Made by a program: the position numbers and the translations under genes. From Rotaria sordida (taxonomy: Eukaryota; Rotifera; Eurotatoria; Philodinida; Philodinidae), in assembly GCA_905250125.1 (NCBI GenBank), contig CAJNOL010001388.1, positions 1-64,000 of the forward strand: DNA of 64,000 bases. Direction: 5' to 3'. The notes under the pieces are model-generated. The model made no database searches and was not told where the DNA came from. It saw only the letters and a program-made list of their open reading frames with translations. Of the stretch, positions 11,285 to 22,700 are shown in pieces. The stretch's first letter is position 1. Every line of letters begins with the position of its first letter.

Positions 11285-13595
11285 TTAACAAATGTAAAAC
11301 ACTGACAGACTATTCCGTTTCTTTTTGTCCTTATTATTTTAATTTTTTTTTCTAACTCATAATAAAATTCCATTGAACTTCTGTAAAAAGAAAAAATAAT
11401 TCAAAAACTGAAAGAGTGAAATCTGTTTCTGACATAAATGACAAGTATGCATGCATATACCCTATATCTCCTATTTTATTGTAACAAAGCCTTAAGTATG
11501 AATCTCTAATGTCACATTGAGTGTTNNNNNNNNNNCATATTTAAAATCGGAAGTCGAACTATATGATAAATAACTATACTTATAAGTTGAAAACGCAAGC
11601 ACAAATGGTGTGAACATTGTGACATGATAACTTAGAAAATTTGCTCAAGTTTTTTTTTTTGAATGTTTCTTTAAGAAAATAAGCCGTATAGAAAAATGTC
11701 AATATATTAGAAGATTAAAGATCTTCTTCTACCCTATCTTATGGTTTAGAAAATTAATCAAGAAATTTGACTCTTTTAGATCTTATAAAAACGTCATATT
11801 TTGGTAATCTATAAATAGTCTTTACTTCTGGCCACTGCTCGACATATTATTAGCTATTCTATTTATATTTTATTATCTCACGCTAATACAATAAAATAAA
11901 AATGACATATCATGTTTCAATGCCAAGAGATAGTATAAGGCAAATATGTAATTCAAAGCATGATTTCTTTTTTTTCCTGTCATATATTTGATTATCGTGA
12001 TCAAAAAAAAACAAGACAAATAGTATTTTCCAATTTATTTAATAAATAACATGATTCAAATTTATCTATTTTATAAAGCAAAACAACAAAATAACGATTA
12101 ATTCCATGCAACTCTGATAAGATTTATACTAAAGCATATATTTTTTTTAATAGAGGAATAATCAATTTATCTTTAACCAACCAAACAAAAATCATTTGAA
12201 TGTTGTATAGTTTCAAAATTGAAAGCTCACATTGAAACGATGAATCTTATTTAAAATAAAATGATCATAATGAGAATATTTATTTTAAAAATAACTAAAA
12301 TAACGGGTGATGCAAAAGTTTCTGCACAAATGTCAGATCTTTCATCGGCTAAAGCATGTTTGAATAAACTCAAAAGTACTCCTTTAGAATCATCGTCGAA
12401 ACCTATTTCGAAATATATGTTCAAAAAAAGTTCTATCATGCTCTATGATGGCTGAGATGGGAGGGGAAGGAACTTTTGCCCAGGGCTGTAAAAGAATTTT
12501 AATAGAAAACGATTGATAAATTTAGCCTAATTTGTATTTATCGTACAAGAAGAATATAGATATTCTATGAATATATTTAAAAATCTTATTAGATTTGTTG
12601 AAGAAGAAAGTTCCAATTGATATTTATAAATAATATCTGATTATCGTCTTGATTAAATGGGAACTGAGACAATGTGCACGAAAACAATCATCATAAGGAA
12701 AGTTCAATACGCAACAAAAATCAAAATAAATATAAACTTTATTTCAGGATCAATGAATAACTATTTTAATTAAAAAGTGATTTTTGTTTTGTTGAGTTGC
12801 GAATTAATGTTGTTGCCATGTTGAACAATTAAAAATGTTCGATAAGAAATGTCCTCTTATGTATTAGTAACTGAGACTTTTTGATTCAGATTCCTAATAA
12901 TTAAGAAAGGTGAACCAATTATGTTTTTGTTATTCAAATCCTAAGCTTTAGTCTCATTAACATTTATATTGGTCTTTTCATAGACGTGACATTTACCTTC
13001 ATTTTTTCTTTATGCTTAACTTTCTAGTGCTGAATTTCTTCGTTCTCAAAATGTTAAATTCACGTGCTTGTAATGTACATTAAATGCATTACATATCACT
13101 AATCAACACTTTGACTTTCTTAATAAAACTTGTATGAAATATTTTATTGGTTTTTTTATTCACTTTGAATTATTTAAATTATCAGAATGAAAAAACAAAT
13201 AAATAGTATCTATTTATATAAAACAATAAATAGTGATCTCATTGGTATTTATGATCATTGAAATAATTCTAAAAAAAATAAATTAACATTTCCAAATAAT
13301 ATAAGACATAAATTTTAAGAAAAAGTGATTAAGCATTTGTTAGAGCGAAAGATGTTCGACGTAAATGAGCAATAGAGTGTGGTAGTATAATCGTACTTCT
13401 ATGTCTAATTGAACGCATTCGAACAATATCTCAAAGTTCTTCTCGTTGTAATTTTCTTCAAAATAAATTCATTAATTTTCCAAAACAAAATAATTGAAAA
13501 TATCGATAAAACAATTTGTGTATTTCATTTCGAAATGATTTTCCACTGAAACAATAAACATAAAAATTTAATGAACAATCAGTTAATATAACAAC
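11285..13595. other. intergenic with scaffold gap
   Basis: AT-rich sequence without a supported gene. A 10-base run of N lies at 11526-11535. A possible small transposon remnant with weak inverted ends, GATGCAAAAGTTTCTGC and its mirrored GGGCAAAAGTTCC, spans ~12302-12488; ORFs on both strands there are probably accidental. Confidence 0.45.
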
Positions 13596-13850
13596 ACTTG
13601 TTCAACAGGATAAAAGTACATCTGATATCGACCAATGTACAATTGTTGCTGGTAATGATGAAAAACAAAATAAAAATCAATGAATTATTAATAGAACATT
13701 CATCCATGATGTATGTGATCGATTATATACCATTAAGCCATCAATACCTTCTTTACCTTGAAATGAAGAATGATAACCTGGACGAGTGCTCATTGGTCAA
13801 CCCGTTAACATCTCTCATGTTCACTAAGGTCTCAAACAGACAGAGTAAAT
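13596..13850 (+). pseudogene. decayed coding-like fragment, possibly CRIB-containing
   Basis: One plus-strand frame reads as protein-like text interrupted by several stops: a polar stretch (DKSTSDIDQCTIVAGNDEK), then IKPSIPSLP, then VLIGQPVNISHVH. The last piece resembles a CRIB motif (I-x-x-P-x-x-F/I-x-H-x-x-H), as found in Cdc42/Rac effectors. Without an open frame it cannot be functional as it stands. The assignment is tentative and the fragment may be chance. Confidence 0.25.
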
Positions 13851-13885
13851 AAGACGAATTAAAACTGAATTAGGGATCAATCACA

Positions 13886-14100
13886 CTGGAAAAAATAAAA
13901 CAAGTTAAGCGACGTGATTGGTCTATTCCGACTTAAATCGTCTTTTTGAGACGATTTATTCGTTAATTCTGTTTTAATTCACTTTGGATTAGTCGGTGTG
14001 ATTGGGACTTTAACGAATAAATCGTCTAGAATAGGCGATTTAAGTTGGAATAGACCAACCACGTTGCTTAATTCAACTTAACGTTAATTCATTTTTTCAG
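13886..14100. mobile_element. MITE, 215 bp, near-full palindrome
   Basis: The left arm begins CTGGAAAAAAT and the right arm in reverse complement CTGAAAAAATG. The arms share AAGTTAAGC/AATTAAGC, GATTGGTCTATTCC, ACTTAAATCG and GACGATTTATTCGTTAA. The whole element folds into one long hairpin. The duplication is unclear. Confidence 0.7.
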
Positions 14101-14109
14101 CCTGTTTGA

Positions 14110-14515
14110 CCCCTTTCAGTTTGTTTGGCTCCCAAGAAAAGCCTGTTAGCACAATTCCATGCAGGATTAAAAATGTGAAACACGATGGACCTATTGTTAC
14201 TAATTAAATGGACATTGTTTTATTTCATTTCTTCAAGATACATTTGTTGCTTACCGTTTATTTGATGCTTCAAAACTACAATTTCTGTCACAGTCTGTGA
14301 TGGTCTCTCAGGATTCTCTGTCACGGTCTGCGATAGTCTCTGAGAGTCCTCTGTCTCGATTTGTGATGATCTCCGGGGTTCTCTGTCATGGTCTGTTGAG
14401 AGGGGGGGGGGGGGGGGTGGGTCCAAAATTTCTATCCTATACATTTCAACACTCTTTTCAGATCGTGTTGCACAAAAAGCAGTAGAATAAAAGCAAAAGA
14501 AATAATGGCATTGGT
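14110..14515 (+). repeat. dispersed repeat family B, copy 1
   Basis: Both flanks resemble 44450-44945. The left side of both copies has CTGTTAGCAC followed by AAATGTGAAACACGATG. The right side has a G-rich start, AAATTT, CATTTCAACACTC / ATTTCAGTACTCC and AGATCGTGTT / AGATTGTGTT. Orientation is the same. It may be a SINE-like or non-autonomous element. Confidence 0.55.
14285..14416 (+). repeat. ~34-bp tandem repeats ending in a G run
   Basis: Four degenerate units built on TCTGTCACGGTCTGTGATGG and TCTC(A/T)GG(A)TTC lie end to end. They are followed by an uninterrupted run of about 16 G at 14401-14416. This lies inside dispersed family B. Confidence 0.65.
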
Positions 14516-14779
14516 TCATTCATTCTTTATTCATATCATTAGACTAAAGAAAAATACATCATTGTTTTCATTGATGATATCGGTCAAACAGAACGAACGA
14601 TTATAAATATATGTTGTCAGCAAAATTAGAATTCAGGCAAATTTAAAATTTGCCTATTAAAAAACAAAGTACACGATAAGATGTAGCGTCAAATTTTCTA
14701 CAATTTACATGAGACTACTTATCTTAAGATTACACTTTTTGTTTCGAAAATGGACAAAACTTTTAGCGAGTGAATTTCG

Positions 14780-15160
14780 ATCGTTCGAAAATTTGTCGTA
14801 AAGAATTTTGCATTTTTTGACAACAAAAAGTACACAAATAAAATAAGCTTTATTTTATAGATTGTTGAACTTTTTACACTGCATCTTGTAGTATGTTTCG
14901 TTTTTCTTTTAATAAAGCACATCAAGTAATAAAATCATGAAATAACAAAAAAATGAATTCGTCGTGTAGCAAAAAATTATCTTTTTCGGACACAGTCAAA
15001 ATTTGGTCGGTCAAAATTTTGTCCTTTTGTAAAAACAAAAAATGTAACCATAAAATAAGCGATCTTATATAAATTATAGAGCATTTCACAGTGCATCGTT
15101 TGATGTATTTCGTTTTTTGATAAAACGTATTAGATGATGATAAAATAAAATACGAAACGA
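14780..15160. repeat. diverged direct duplication, ~215-bp spacing
   Basis: Sequence around 14780-14945 and 14995-15155 aligns in direct orientation. Shared features are AAATTTGTC / AAATTTTGTCC, ACAAAAAGTAC / ACAAAAAATGTA, AAATAAGC, ACTGCATCTTG / AGTGCATCGTT and TGTTTCGTTTTT / TATTTCGTTTTTT. The minus-strand ORFs over it look like by-products. Confidence 0.5.
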
Positions 15161-15551
15161 AGGCATTGATTCTGGCCCACCCATTACATGAGGAGGAGGT
15201 CGATAAGTGTATTTGTCCCCTTTTAAGTCGGCACTGTGAGCATAATGTATGAAATAACGAGTAATGACTAATGTGAAAAAATTTCGAGACCATAGTTTGT
15301 TGTTGAGATACTGTATTTTTACAGTTTTTGTTTAGGTGAATGCCGTAGTTCTCATAGGAACAAGAGAAAAACTTATTTTCGAATTTCAACTTCAAACTTT
15401 GCACAGAGATAAATATTAATGAGAGTGGTTTATTCTGAAAGTTTTAGCTTTTCTCAAATGCGTCTAATATGAAATAAGGACATTGGATTCCGCCCGGGTA
15501 GGTGATGTGAAAAACATTCTGTTACCATATCCAAATCCTACACCGAAAAAA

Positions 15552-15930
15552 AGGTATCATACGAAACTAAGAAAAGGTTTCATCATTTGTAACGAATTCG
15601 AAACAGTTTTTTAGCTTCGTACGAAAAAAGTTTCATACACAACTATTTTTTAGTTAGCTTGAAAAAAGGTTTTGTGCTCCAGGTTTCATATAAAACCCTT
15701 TTTTCTCAGCTAAACAAAAGGTTGCGTACTCATGGTTTCGTACGATCTCCCATACGATATCACCTCAATGATAAATACCTGACCAAAACATATTTCAAAA
15801 TCTAATTTTTTCTTCCTCTATCTAACCTTTATTTCTATACCTCATCCTAAATTCTATACTTATCCTTAATTCTACCCTTAACCCCTTATATCTACACTTA
15901 TCTCGCTTAACTCTATCCTTATTCCCCTTG
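15552..15930. repeat. motif-rich low-complexity stretch
   Basis: Up to about 15760, GGTTTC-N-TACGAAAC-like motifs recur in both orientations. From 15830 the sequence turns pyrimidine-rich with ~20-bp imperfect repeats of the type TTCTATACTTATCCTTAA. No gene is seen. Confidence 0.45.
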
Positions 15931-15989
15931 ATCTACTGGGTGCGGCATAATAATGGCAACATTTAGTATTTTGAGAATATCTCACTCAT

Positions 15990-16465
15990 AAACGATCAAT
16001 ACAACCTTGACTTTTTTTAAAAAGATGCACTGTAAAAAGCTCTATAAAAATTATAAAGACAAATCTCTATTGACTTGTTATGATGGTGTCTCCAATATTC
16101 AAAATGAATAGGTCACACGATGGTGCTATGTTCCATCGTATTACGCATAGAAAAAAATATTTCGAAGGCTATTTTGTTTTGCAATAGGAATTTGTTCATA
16201 CAATTTTTGTAGGCCTTCGACGGTGCATCTTCTGAAAAAACCAAGGTGCTATGATTTTTCCAAGCTGAGATATCTACAAAATAAAAAAGCCTTCGAAATA
16301 TTTTTTTGGATCGTAAATACGATGAGACATAGCATTATCGTATGATTTGTTCATTTTGAGTATCGGAGATACCATCAGAGCAAGTCAATAGAAATTTGTT
16401 CTTACAGTTTTTGGAGAGCTATTCACAGCGCATCTTTTAAAAGAAAAATCAAGATTCTAACGTTT
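15990..16465. mobile_element. MITE-like palindromic element
   Basis: About 200-bp arms mirror each other. Shared blocks are AAAGATGC(A/G)CTGT, TCTATTGACTTG, GATGGT(G/A)TCTCC, TCAAAATGAA, GCTATGT and AAAAATATTTCGAAGGCT. Ends are blurred. It directly abuts the piggyBac-type element at 16468. Confidence 0.65.
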
Positions 16466-16467
16466 TC

Positions 16468-16697
16468 TTAACCCTTTCTTGCCTTTTGGTTACTATCAGG
16501 ACCATTTTATAAAAATTTGGTTTCCTTGAACTATGAGATATTCAGAAACAGATTCTATATCAACGTAAAGCCTATCTATTGTAGACTTCAAATCAAAAAT
16601 TTGAATATAAAATCTGTTTCTAAATATCTCATAGTTCCAGGAAATCAAATTTTTATAAAATAGTCCCTCTAGGGACCAAAAGGTAAGAAAGGGTTAA
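16468..16697. mobile_element. piggyBac-type MITE with TTAA duplication
   Basis: TTAA at 16468-16471 and 16694-16697 flank inverted termini: CCCTTTCTTGCCTTTTGG at the left and, in reverse complement at the right, CCCTTTCTTACCTTTTGG. The arms keep matching inward (ATTTTATAAAAATTTG, ACTATGAGATATT, AGAAACAGATT). TTAA duplication with CCC(T) ends is characteristic of piggyBac elements. There is no coding capacity. Confidence 0.88.
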
Positions 16698-17212
16698 CAG
16701 AAAAAAAGCGAAAAATACTTGTCGCTTTTCTAAAAAAAAATCATATTTTCAAGTAGAAAATGACGTATTTCATCTAAAATTGTGAGAAAAAAACGAGGTG
16801 CCAATTATGGAAAATCAAACTTTGGGCTATCTTCACATACTTTCATTGTTTTGATGAAAATTGCCTTATTCTACGGATTGAAGGGGCATTGGCCATAATT
16901 TATAAAGTTATCGTGTTCTATGCCTAAGATTCATTTTGTAAGATAATCATAACGAAACTTTCAATTAGAATAATCATTTGATCAAAATATACTAGAGAAA
17001 TATTTTTCTCTTTATTTTTTCTTAAAGAGGATGACGTCAGCACCTATACATTATCTTTGCAAAGAGATAATCCACATCATTACTCTTTATTAAAATAATG
17101 GCCTATATATAAATAAATGATATAAAAAATTATTATAACATGTATAGAGAACAAAAAAAACGAGTGAGCACAATCATTAAAAATAACTCGAGTTTTATCA
17201 TCATCAAAAGCA

Positions 17213-18220
17213 ATGGATGCTTTACGTATTAGTACTGCTGTTATAGAAACACGTACTTATATTACTAGATTTTTCGGAAATTTTTTTGCGTCACTACTTT
17301 TTATACAGAAAGAATTACGTCAAATATCAACAGGTCTACTTTTTCTTTTACCTCATATAACCAATATAATTCATTTATTATCTTTAATTTTTGAATTTAT
17401 TGATAGTCTATTTGTTATTCAAATTTTTTCCATCCGATATATTTCAATGTCAATTTATTTTATGGTTACAAAATACAACACGTACAATATGTTCATTTTT
17501 AGCAACAACAGTAGATCGTTTTCTACGTTCAGAATATCTTGTATGATCACGTCGATGGTGTACATCAAAAAGTGTTTTTAAACTTTCAATTATTTATTTA
17601 TTATTTTCAATATTACTTGATGCATTTTTCTTTCATTCATTAAATACATTTGATAGTGAAGGTTTTTGTACATTTAATTTTAATGGTACTTTTCTTATAT
17701 TAGCTGTTTATGTTATGCCACCAATATATTTTACTTTTATTTGTGTTATACCAACTGGTATTGTGATTGCATGTGGTTGTCGAATGGTTTATAATATTGG
17801 ACAATCACGTAAACGTGTTGCTCAGCAAATAATAACACAAAATCAAACACTTGCGACTATTGCTGTTCCAATATCAAAAACAACTAGTACAATTAATAAT
17901 GATCGACGGCAAAACATAACTACTGATCGTGTATTAGTATTAATGGTTATAATAAATATTATTACATATATATAGTAACACAACTACCATTTAATATTTA
18001 TGCTGTTTATTATGGCTATGAAACAACGAAAAATAATTTATCATATTCATTAACACGATCATTACTTCTTATATGGAGTTCAGTTTATTTTGATATTAGT
18101 TTGTATTTATTTTGTTGTGCTTCACAACAATTTCAAAAACAATTTTTAACAAAAATTAAAACTAATCATATTCTTCGACGTTCTTCACAAAGACGAATAC
18201 CTTTGACAAGATATAACTAA
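17213..18220 (+). pseudogene. rhodopsin-class seven-transmembrane receptor pseudogene
   Basis: The frame opening at 17213 encodes an N-terminus (MDALRISTAVIETRTYITR) and two hydrophobic segments. A frame change between ~17400 and 17500 is needed to reach TM3 with VDRFLRSEYLV (a DRY-like DRF), which is followed by an in-frame TGA at 17544-17546. The new frame then gives TM4, an extracellular loop, TM5 and TM6. A second frameshift near a TATATATA run (~17965-17980) is required to reach TM7 (PFNIYAVYYGYE) and the C-tail, with a TAA at 18218. Overall layout and length fit the peptide-receptor-like families expanded in bdelloid rotifers. The two shifts and a stop make it a pseudogene unless the assembly has errors. 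Confidence 0.7.
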
Positions 18221-18411
18221 AACAGTTTGACATTGATTGGAACAAAAAACAGAAACATTTTTTTGTAATCAATTTAGTTGTAGATATAAACTATTTTGTG
18301 AAATATGATCTTAAAAAAATCAGAGACCATTACAGGACGTGATGGACGTTAGTCAGAGACTGTGACAGACGCTTTAGCAACACTCTGTCTTCCTTCCACG
18401 TCACACATTGT

Positions 18412-18535
18412 AAATTTTTGCTAAAGTCGGCCGGATTTCGGGAAGCGAGGTAGGACGTTTTTACAAGTTGGTGAGCAGGAAAAACAATAGAAAGCCGGAA
18501 CTCCGCTAGACAAAAATGAAAATTTTTCAAGATTG
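18412..18535 (+). repeat. dispersed repeat family C, copy 1
   Basis: It aligns with 37070-37195 in the same orientation. Both share TTTTTGCTAAA, a CCGG(A/C)TTT block, then GAA(C)CTC(C/T)GCTA, AAAAATG and AAATTTTTCAAGATTG. Confidence 0.55.
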
Positions 18536-19737
18536 AGCGAAGAAGCGCTCCCCCGACCCTTATAGACGTAATCATTTGAAATCAATCAACTCAGTGATTG
18601 AGGATAACTTCAAAAATGGGAATCAGAAGGATTCAAATACTTTTAATTCTTTCATTTATTTTCCATTTCATGTATGAGAGAAAGTCTCCATAATCCTACA
18701 CCTCATCCTGCAATATAAGATCCTTGATATGGGCGTAGGTATAGGTTTCTACTCCCGAATCATACCTACATCCACTCCCTGAATCATTAATTAAGAGCCT
18801 TCCATTGTGGAGAAGAACGGTCATGTCAGACGTTCTTTGTTTCATGACAAAATTACAATACGATATTTATCAAGAAATTTGAATAAATAAAGCTTCTTAA
18901 TCTTAAGACTTTAAGAAGAGCTAAAGAAACATTTCTACCTAATGACACTTAAAAGCATTATTCGAGCATCATCCTTCTGATATTGAAATATTTTTAGTAT
19001 TTACAATCAACTTTTTTTTAATAATAAGTGCGTAAAGAGATACTTATTGTACATGAGATCTTATAGTCATTTAGTTCAAATTGATAAAAGAAAAATGTAC
19101 GATGCAGAACGTAAAAAAAGATTTCTAAATATAATTGAAGATTATACATGAATCTATGAAATCCGAATAACTTTATCTGTATGGTTAAAATTTAAATTAT
19201 TGTGATTAAGTGTCCTTGCTGAAATATTTGGATCAATTTCTTTTTTAGTGTTGAACACATCGGAATCTTTCTTCATTAAAATGAATCCTATGTAGACAGA
19301 TTATCTTTAGATAATGACAATAATCCTAATCTCTTAAGTTTTTAAAAATAATTTTTGTAATTTATGTTTATTTAATCTACAAAATTTTAGCTCCATCATG
19401 AAATTCAAATTTTATCTTTTATCAAACAATATAATAAATATCTTATATAAATTATTTTATTATCTTGTTTAAATTTCATTTTGCATATCCATTTTGATAC
19501 AGATATGTAAGTGTTTATAATTTAAAAAAGTACATAGATATACACAAACGGATATGAATAGTGTTAGATAAGCATGAGTATAGAATGAATTGTTTCTCGT
19601 TAGTACACAATGATTTTATCAGACAGACCATGCTGACTACTAACAAAAAAAAAGAAAAATATATTCTTAAACTATAGAGATTAAAAAAATATAAAAAAAA
19701 ACAGAAAAAAAAATCAAAAGTTAATGAAAATTCATTT
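18536..19737. other. intergenic, no gene seen
   Basis: AT-rich DNA between the GPCR pseudogene and the stop codon of the phosphatase gene. No supported ORF or repeat was found; part of it will be the phosphatase 3' UTR. Confidence 0.45.
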
Positions 19738-22700
19738 TTATACTGTATGAAGTCTAATTAATCGTAATTTTGATGAATCAACAAGAACAGCTGCAGCATC
19801 ATTTGTACCACCACAATAACGTGATGATGAAAAAACTGTTAGAAGACGACCACTTGATTGTACCTATATAGATTATATAGAAAAATAAAAGTACTTAGGA
19901 CATATCAAGAGTATTGCCCAGGAAATAAAAGAATTTCATTTAAATAACTATTTTGGAAATTACCGTGAAAAAAATGCCATGACTTTGGTTATTTCATAAA
20001 AATGAAAGTCGGGAACCGAAGAGTTGCTCATGAGTGTGAGAGATGCGGTAGCAGTACTTTAAAAAATACCGCAGCACAGAAAATGTTTCAAAAATACTAT
20101 CGTGGGCAATGGTGCGGCAGCTTTATTTTTAGAGAGATTGTAAAATTGCATGGATTTACATCTGATTTGAGTGTCCACAAGTCCAACAGTCAGAACCGTG
20201 GTGATTCTGATGGATTCAGTCTACTTGTGCTAATTCAGAACAGTGACGGAAGAGATTTTCGGAATGCTTCTCAAAAATCATCTCAACAACAGCGACTTTT
20301 TATATAGTTCACATCGTTGCAGCAGCGACAGATTTCCAATCACAATGCACGTCTCTATCCCACACTCATATACATGTGAGCAAATGTCCTAACCCGTATG
20401 TAATAATACTCATCAATGATTTTGAAATACATCAAAAAAAAAATATCCGTTTTATTATCAGATATGACATGTTACTAATTTCCGTCATCATTTTTCTGTA
20501 CGAAAATTTCGAGGTTATATACGGAATTTTTGTGCTAATAGCATTAACATTGACTTTTTTCAGAAAAAAAGTTTTCATAGTCAATTTTAGTAGTATTCAA
20601 ATACCTTCTATGAAAGAGATATTCTATAGCATGAATTATACTCACACCTTCTGAGAAAGGTGGAAATAGAATTTAATATCTCAAAAAAGCTACCCTCATT
20701 AATTTTGTCTTTTTCTAGAGTTTTTTGAATGCTATTAGCATCGAATTCCTTCATCTTCTGAAAATTTGGTAATTTACACTATTTTTCGCCAATTTTTTTC
20801 TATTCTATGGATGGTGAAGGTATTTTAATTCTTTATAAAAAAAAAAAAAGTTTAAATAAACTTTCTCTCTATATGATGTCATAGTAAAAACAATGCTCGA
20901 CATTTCTCTGATATTTAATCATCCTTCAACTAATATTATAATAATAAAATTTTAATAAGAGTTACAAGTTCATCAAGTCTTTATTTCATTAAATGTTATC
21001 CGTTTTTTCTTTATCCTAATATGTATAGACGACTAGACATTAGAGAAGACGAGAAAAAAAGAAGAAAAAGATACACATCTTATCGAAATTTTATTATTAT
21101 GATATTAGTTCAAGAATGATCAAATATCACAGAAATATATTGGATGTTCCAAAAATTCGTCGAAATAGGTAACATTAATATCTCTTATACAATGCAAGCG
21201 ATTTAATAGCATTGTTTTTACTATAAGACTATATACAGAGAGAACATGTCTTTAAACTTTTTATAAGAAATTGAAATATTTCCGTTACTACTTTTAATAT
21301 ACTCTAAGTATATTCAAATATAGAAAATTTGATTTACTTTAAAACCTGCTTGTTGTACTTCATGAGCACGAACAACATGAGTAAAGTTATTTTTCTCAAG
21401 AAATGCCGTCAATGCTTCATTAGTAAAATAATTTCCTGTACTTCGTCTTGTATTATTAAAAAATCCATTAGTAGCACCATTTGGTATTTGCGCCATTATA
21501 TTTGTTTCAATTGAAAATGGATCATTCCACATTATTTCCCATGCTAAAGGTGATTCAATTTCTGGATCACTCAATGGTATAGGTATATCATTAACCATTG
21601 AAATAAATTCACCTGGACATGTAATAGGACTTGGAATACCACCATGTAAACATAAAATCTAAATTATGAAAATAATTTTAGCATAGAAACTTGTTTTTTT
21701 TTCATAAAAAATTTAACATACTTTATCATCGATTACTGCAGCAAGTGGAAGTGTATCGAAAACGGAATTAATTGCATCCCATACATCTTTACCGAGTATA
21801 TCACCGAATTTTCCAAGACATTCTCTGTAAATATACAAATTTGAATTCATCAAAAAAAGAAGTAGAAATTCGGTGAAATATAAATTCTATATATATATTG
21901 ATTTTGTTTTTGAAACAAAAATAATTAATTTTTATCACTACTATGCTTTTTGTTAAAATACCGTCACCATCAAAAGCCTAGAAATTGAAAATTTTTAGAA
22001 AACAAACTAAGTGAATTACCCCATCAATAGTTGAAAAAAAATCAAATTGATGAAAAAAACCGGTCTACTTAAAGCAAAAACTCACTTTTTATTAGTTGTA
22101 TGACAATTTTTGCTATATTCTGGAAGACAAACAAAAGGAAAAAAATCTTTTATATGTATAATGAATATGCCATGTTTTTACAATTTGATCAATTAAATTA
22201 ATGGATCTTATTTTTTTCATCAATTAACTCAAATATTTACTTGTTTCAATTGAAGAAGAAATTAATCATGTTGAAAAAAAAAGACTTTTCCTTTATATTT
22301 AAGTTGCTGTTAACTGACAAGAAAAGGTTTTCAGAGATTAATTCGATTTTATGCTGGAACTATATTTAATCGATAGGGTATAGAGAGTAAGTAAACACTC
22401 TAGAGTGATTCATACTGCTGGACTTTTGTTGTTAAGATATCGAATTTTTAATAGATCTTTCCTGTACAGTCCTAGTTTTCAAGCGAAATTATAATTTTCA
22501 ATTTTGACTTGAAACTTGGTCCACATAAAAGGCACCGGTTAGACTAACTTGTAGAAAAAATTTCAGAATCTTTTTGATTAAATCGCTCCAAGCTATGAAT
22601 TTTTTAAAATATCCATGTCTTTTACAATAATCAGAGAAGGTGTTTAAATTTTGGAAAATTCATATCTTGAAGATATTTCACCAAAAAACTCTGAAATTTT

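Noticed and set aside
12251-12455. Antiparallel ORFs of 62 and 64 codons
   Set aside because: They sit on a weak inverted-repeat remnant and show no domain; one is the shadow of the other.
14220-14519. 99-codon minus-strand ORF with a proline run
   Set aside because: It is the translation of the tandem repeats and G run of dispersed family B.
14922-15404. 160-codon minus-strand ORF
   Set aside because: It overlaps the diverged direct duplication and has low-complexity composition; no recognisable domain or splice context.
20002-20307. 101-codon plus-strand ORF in the last phosphatase intron
   Set aside because: The two CxxC-like cysteines looked like a zinc-binding start, but no further ligands follow and no splice partner was found.
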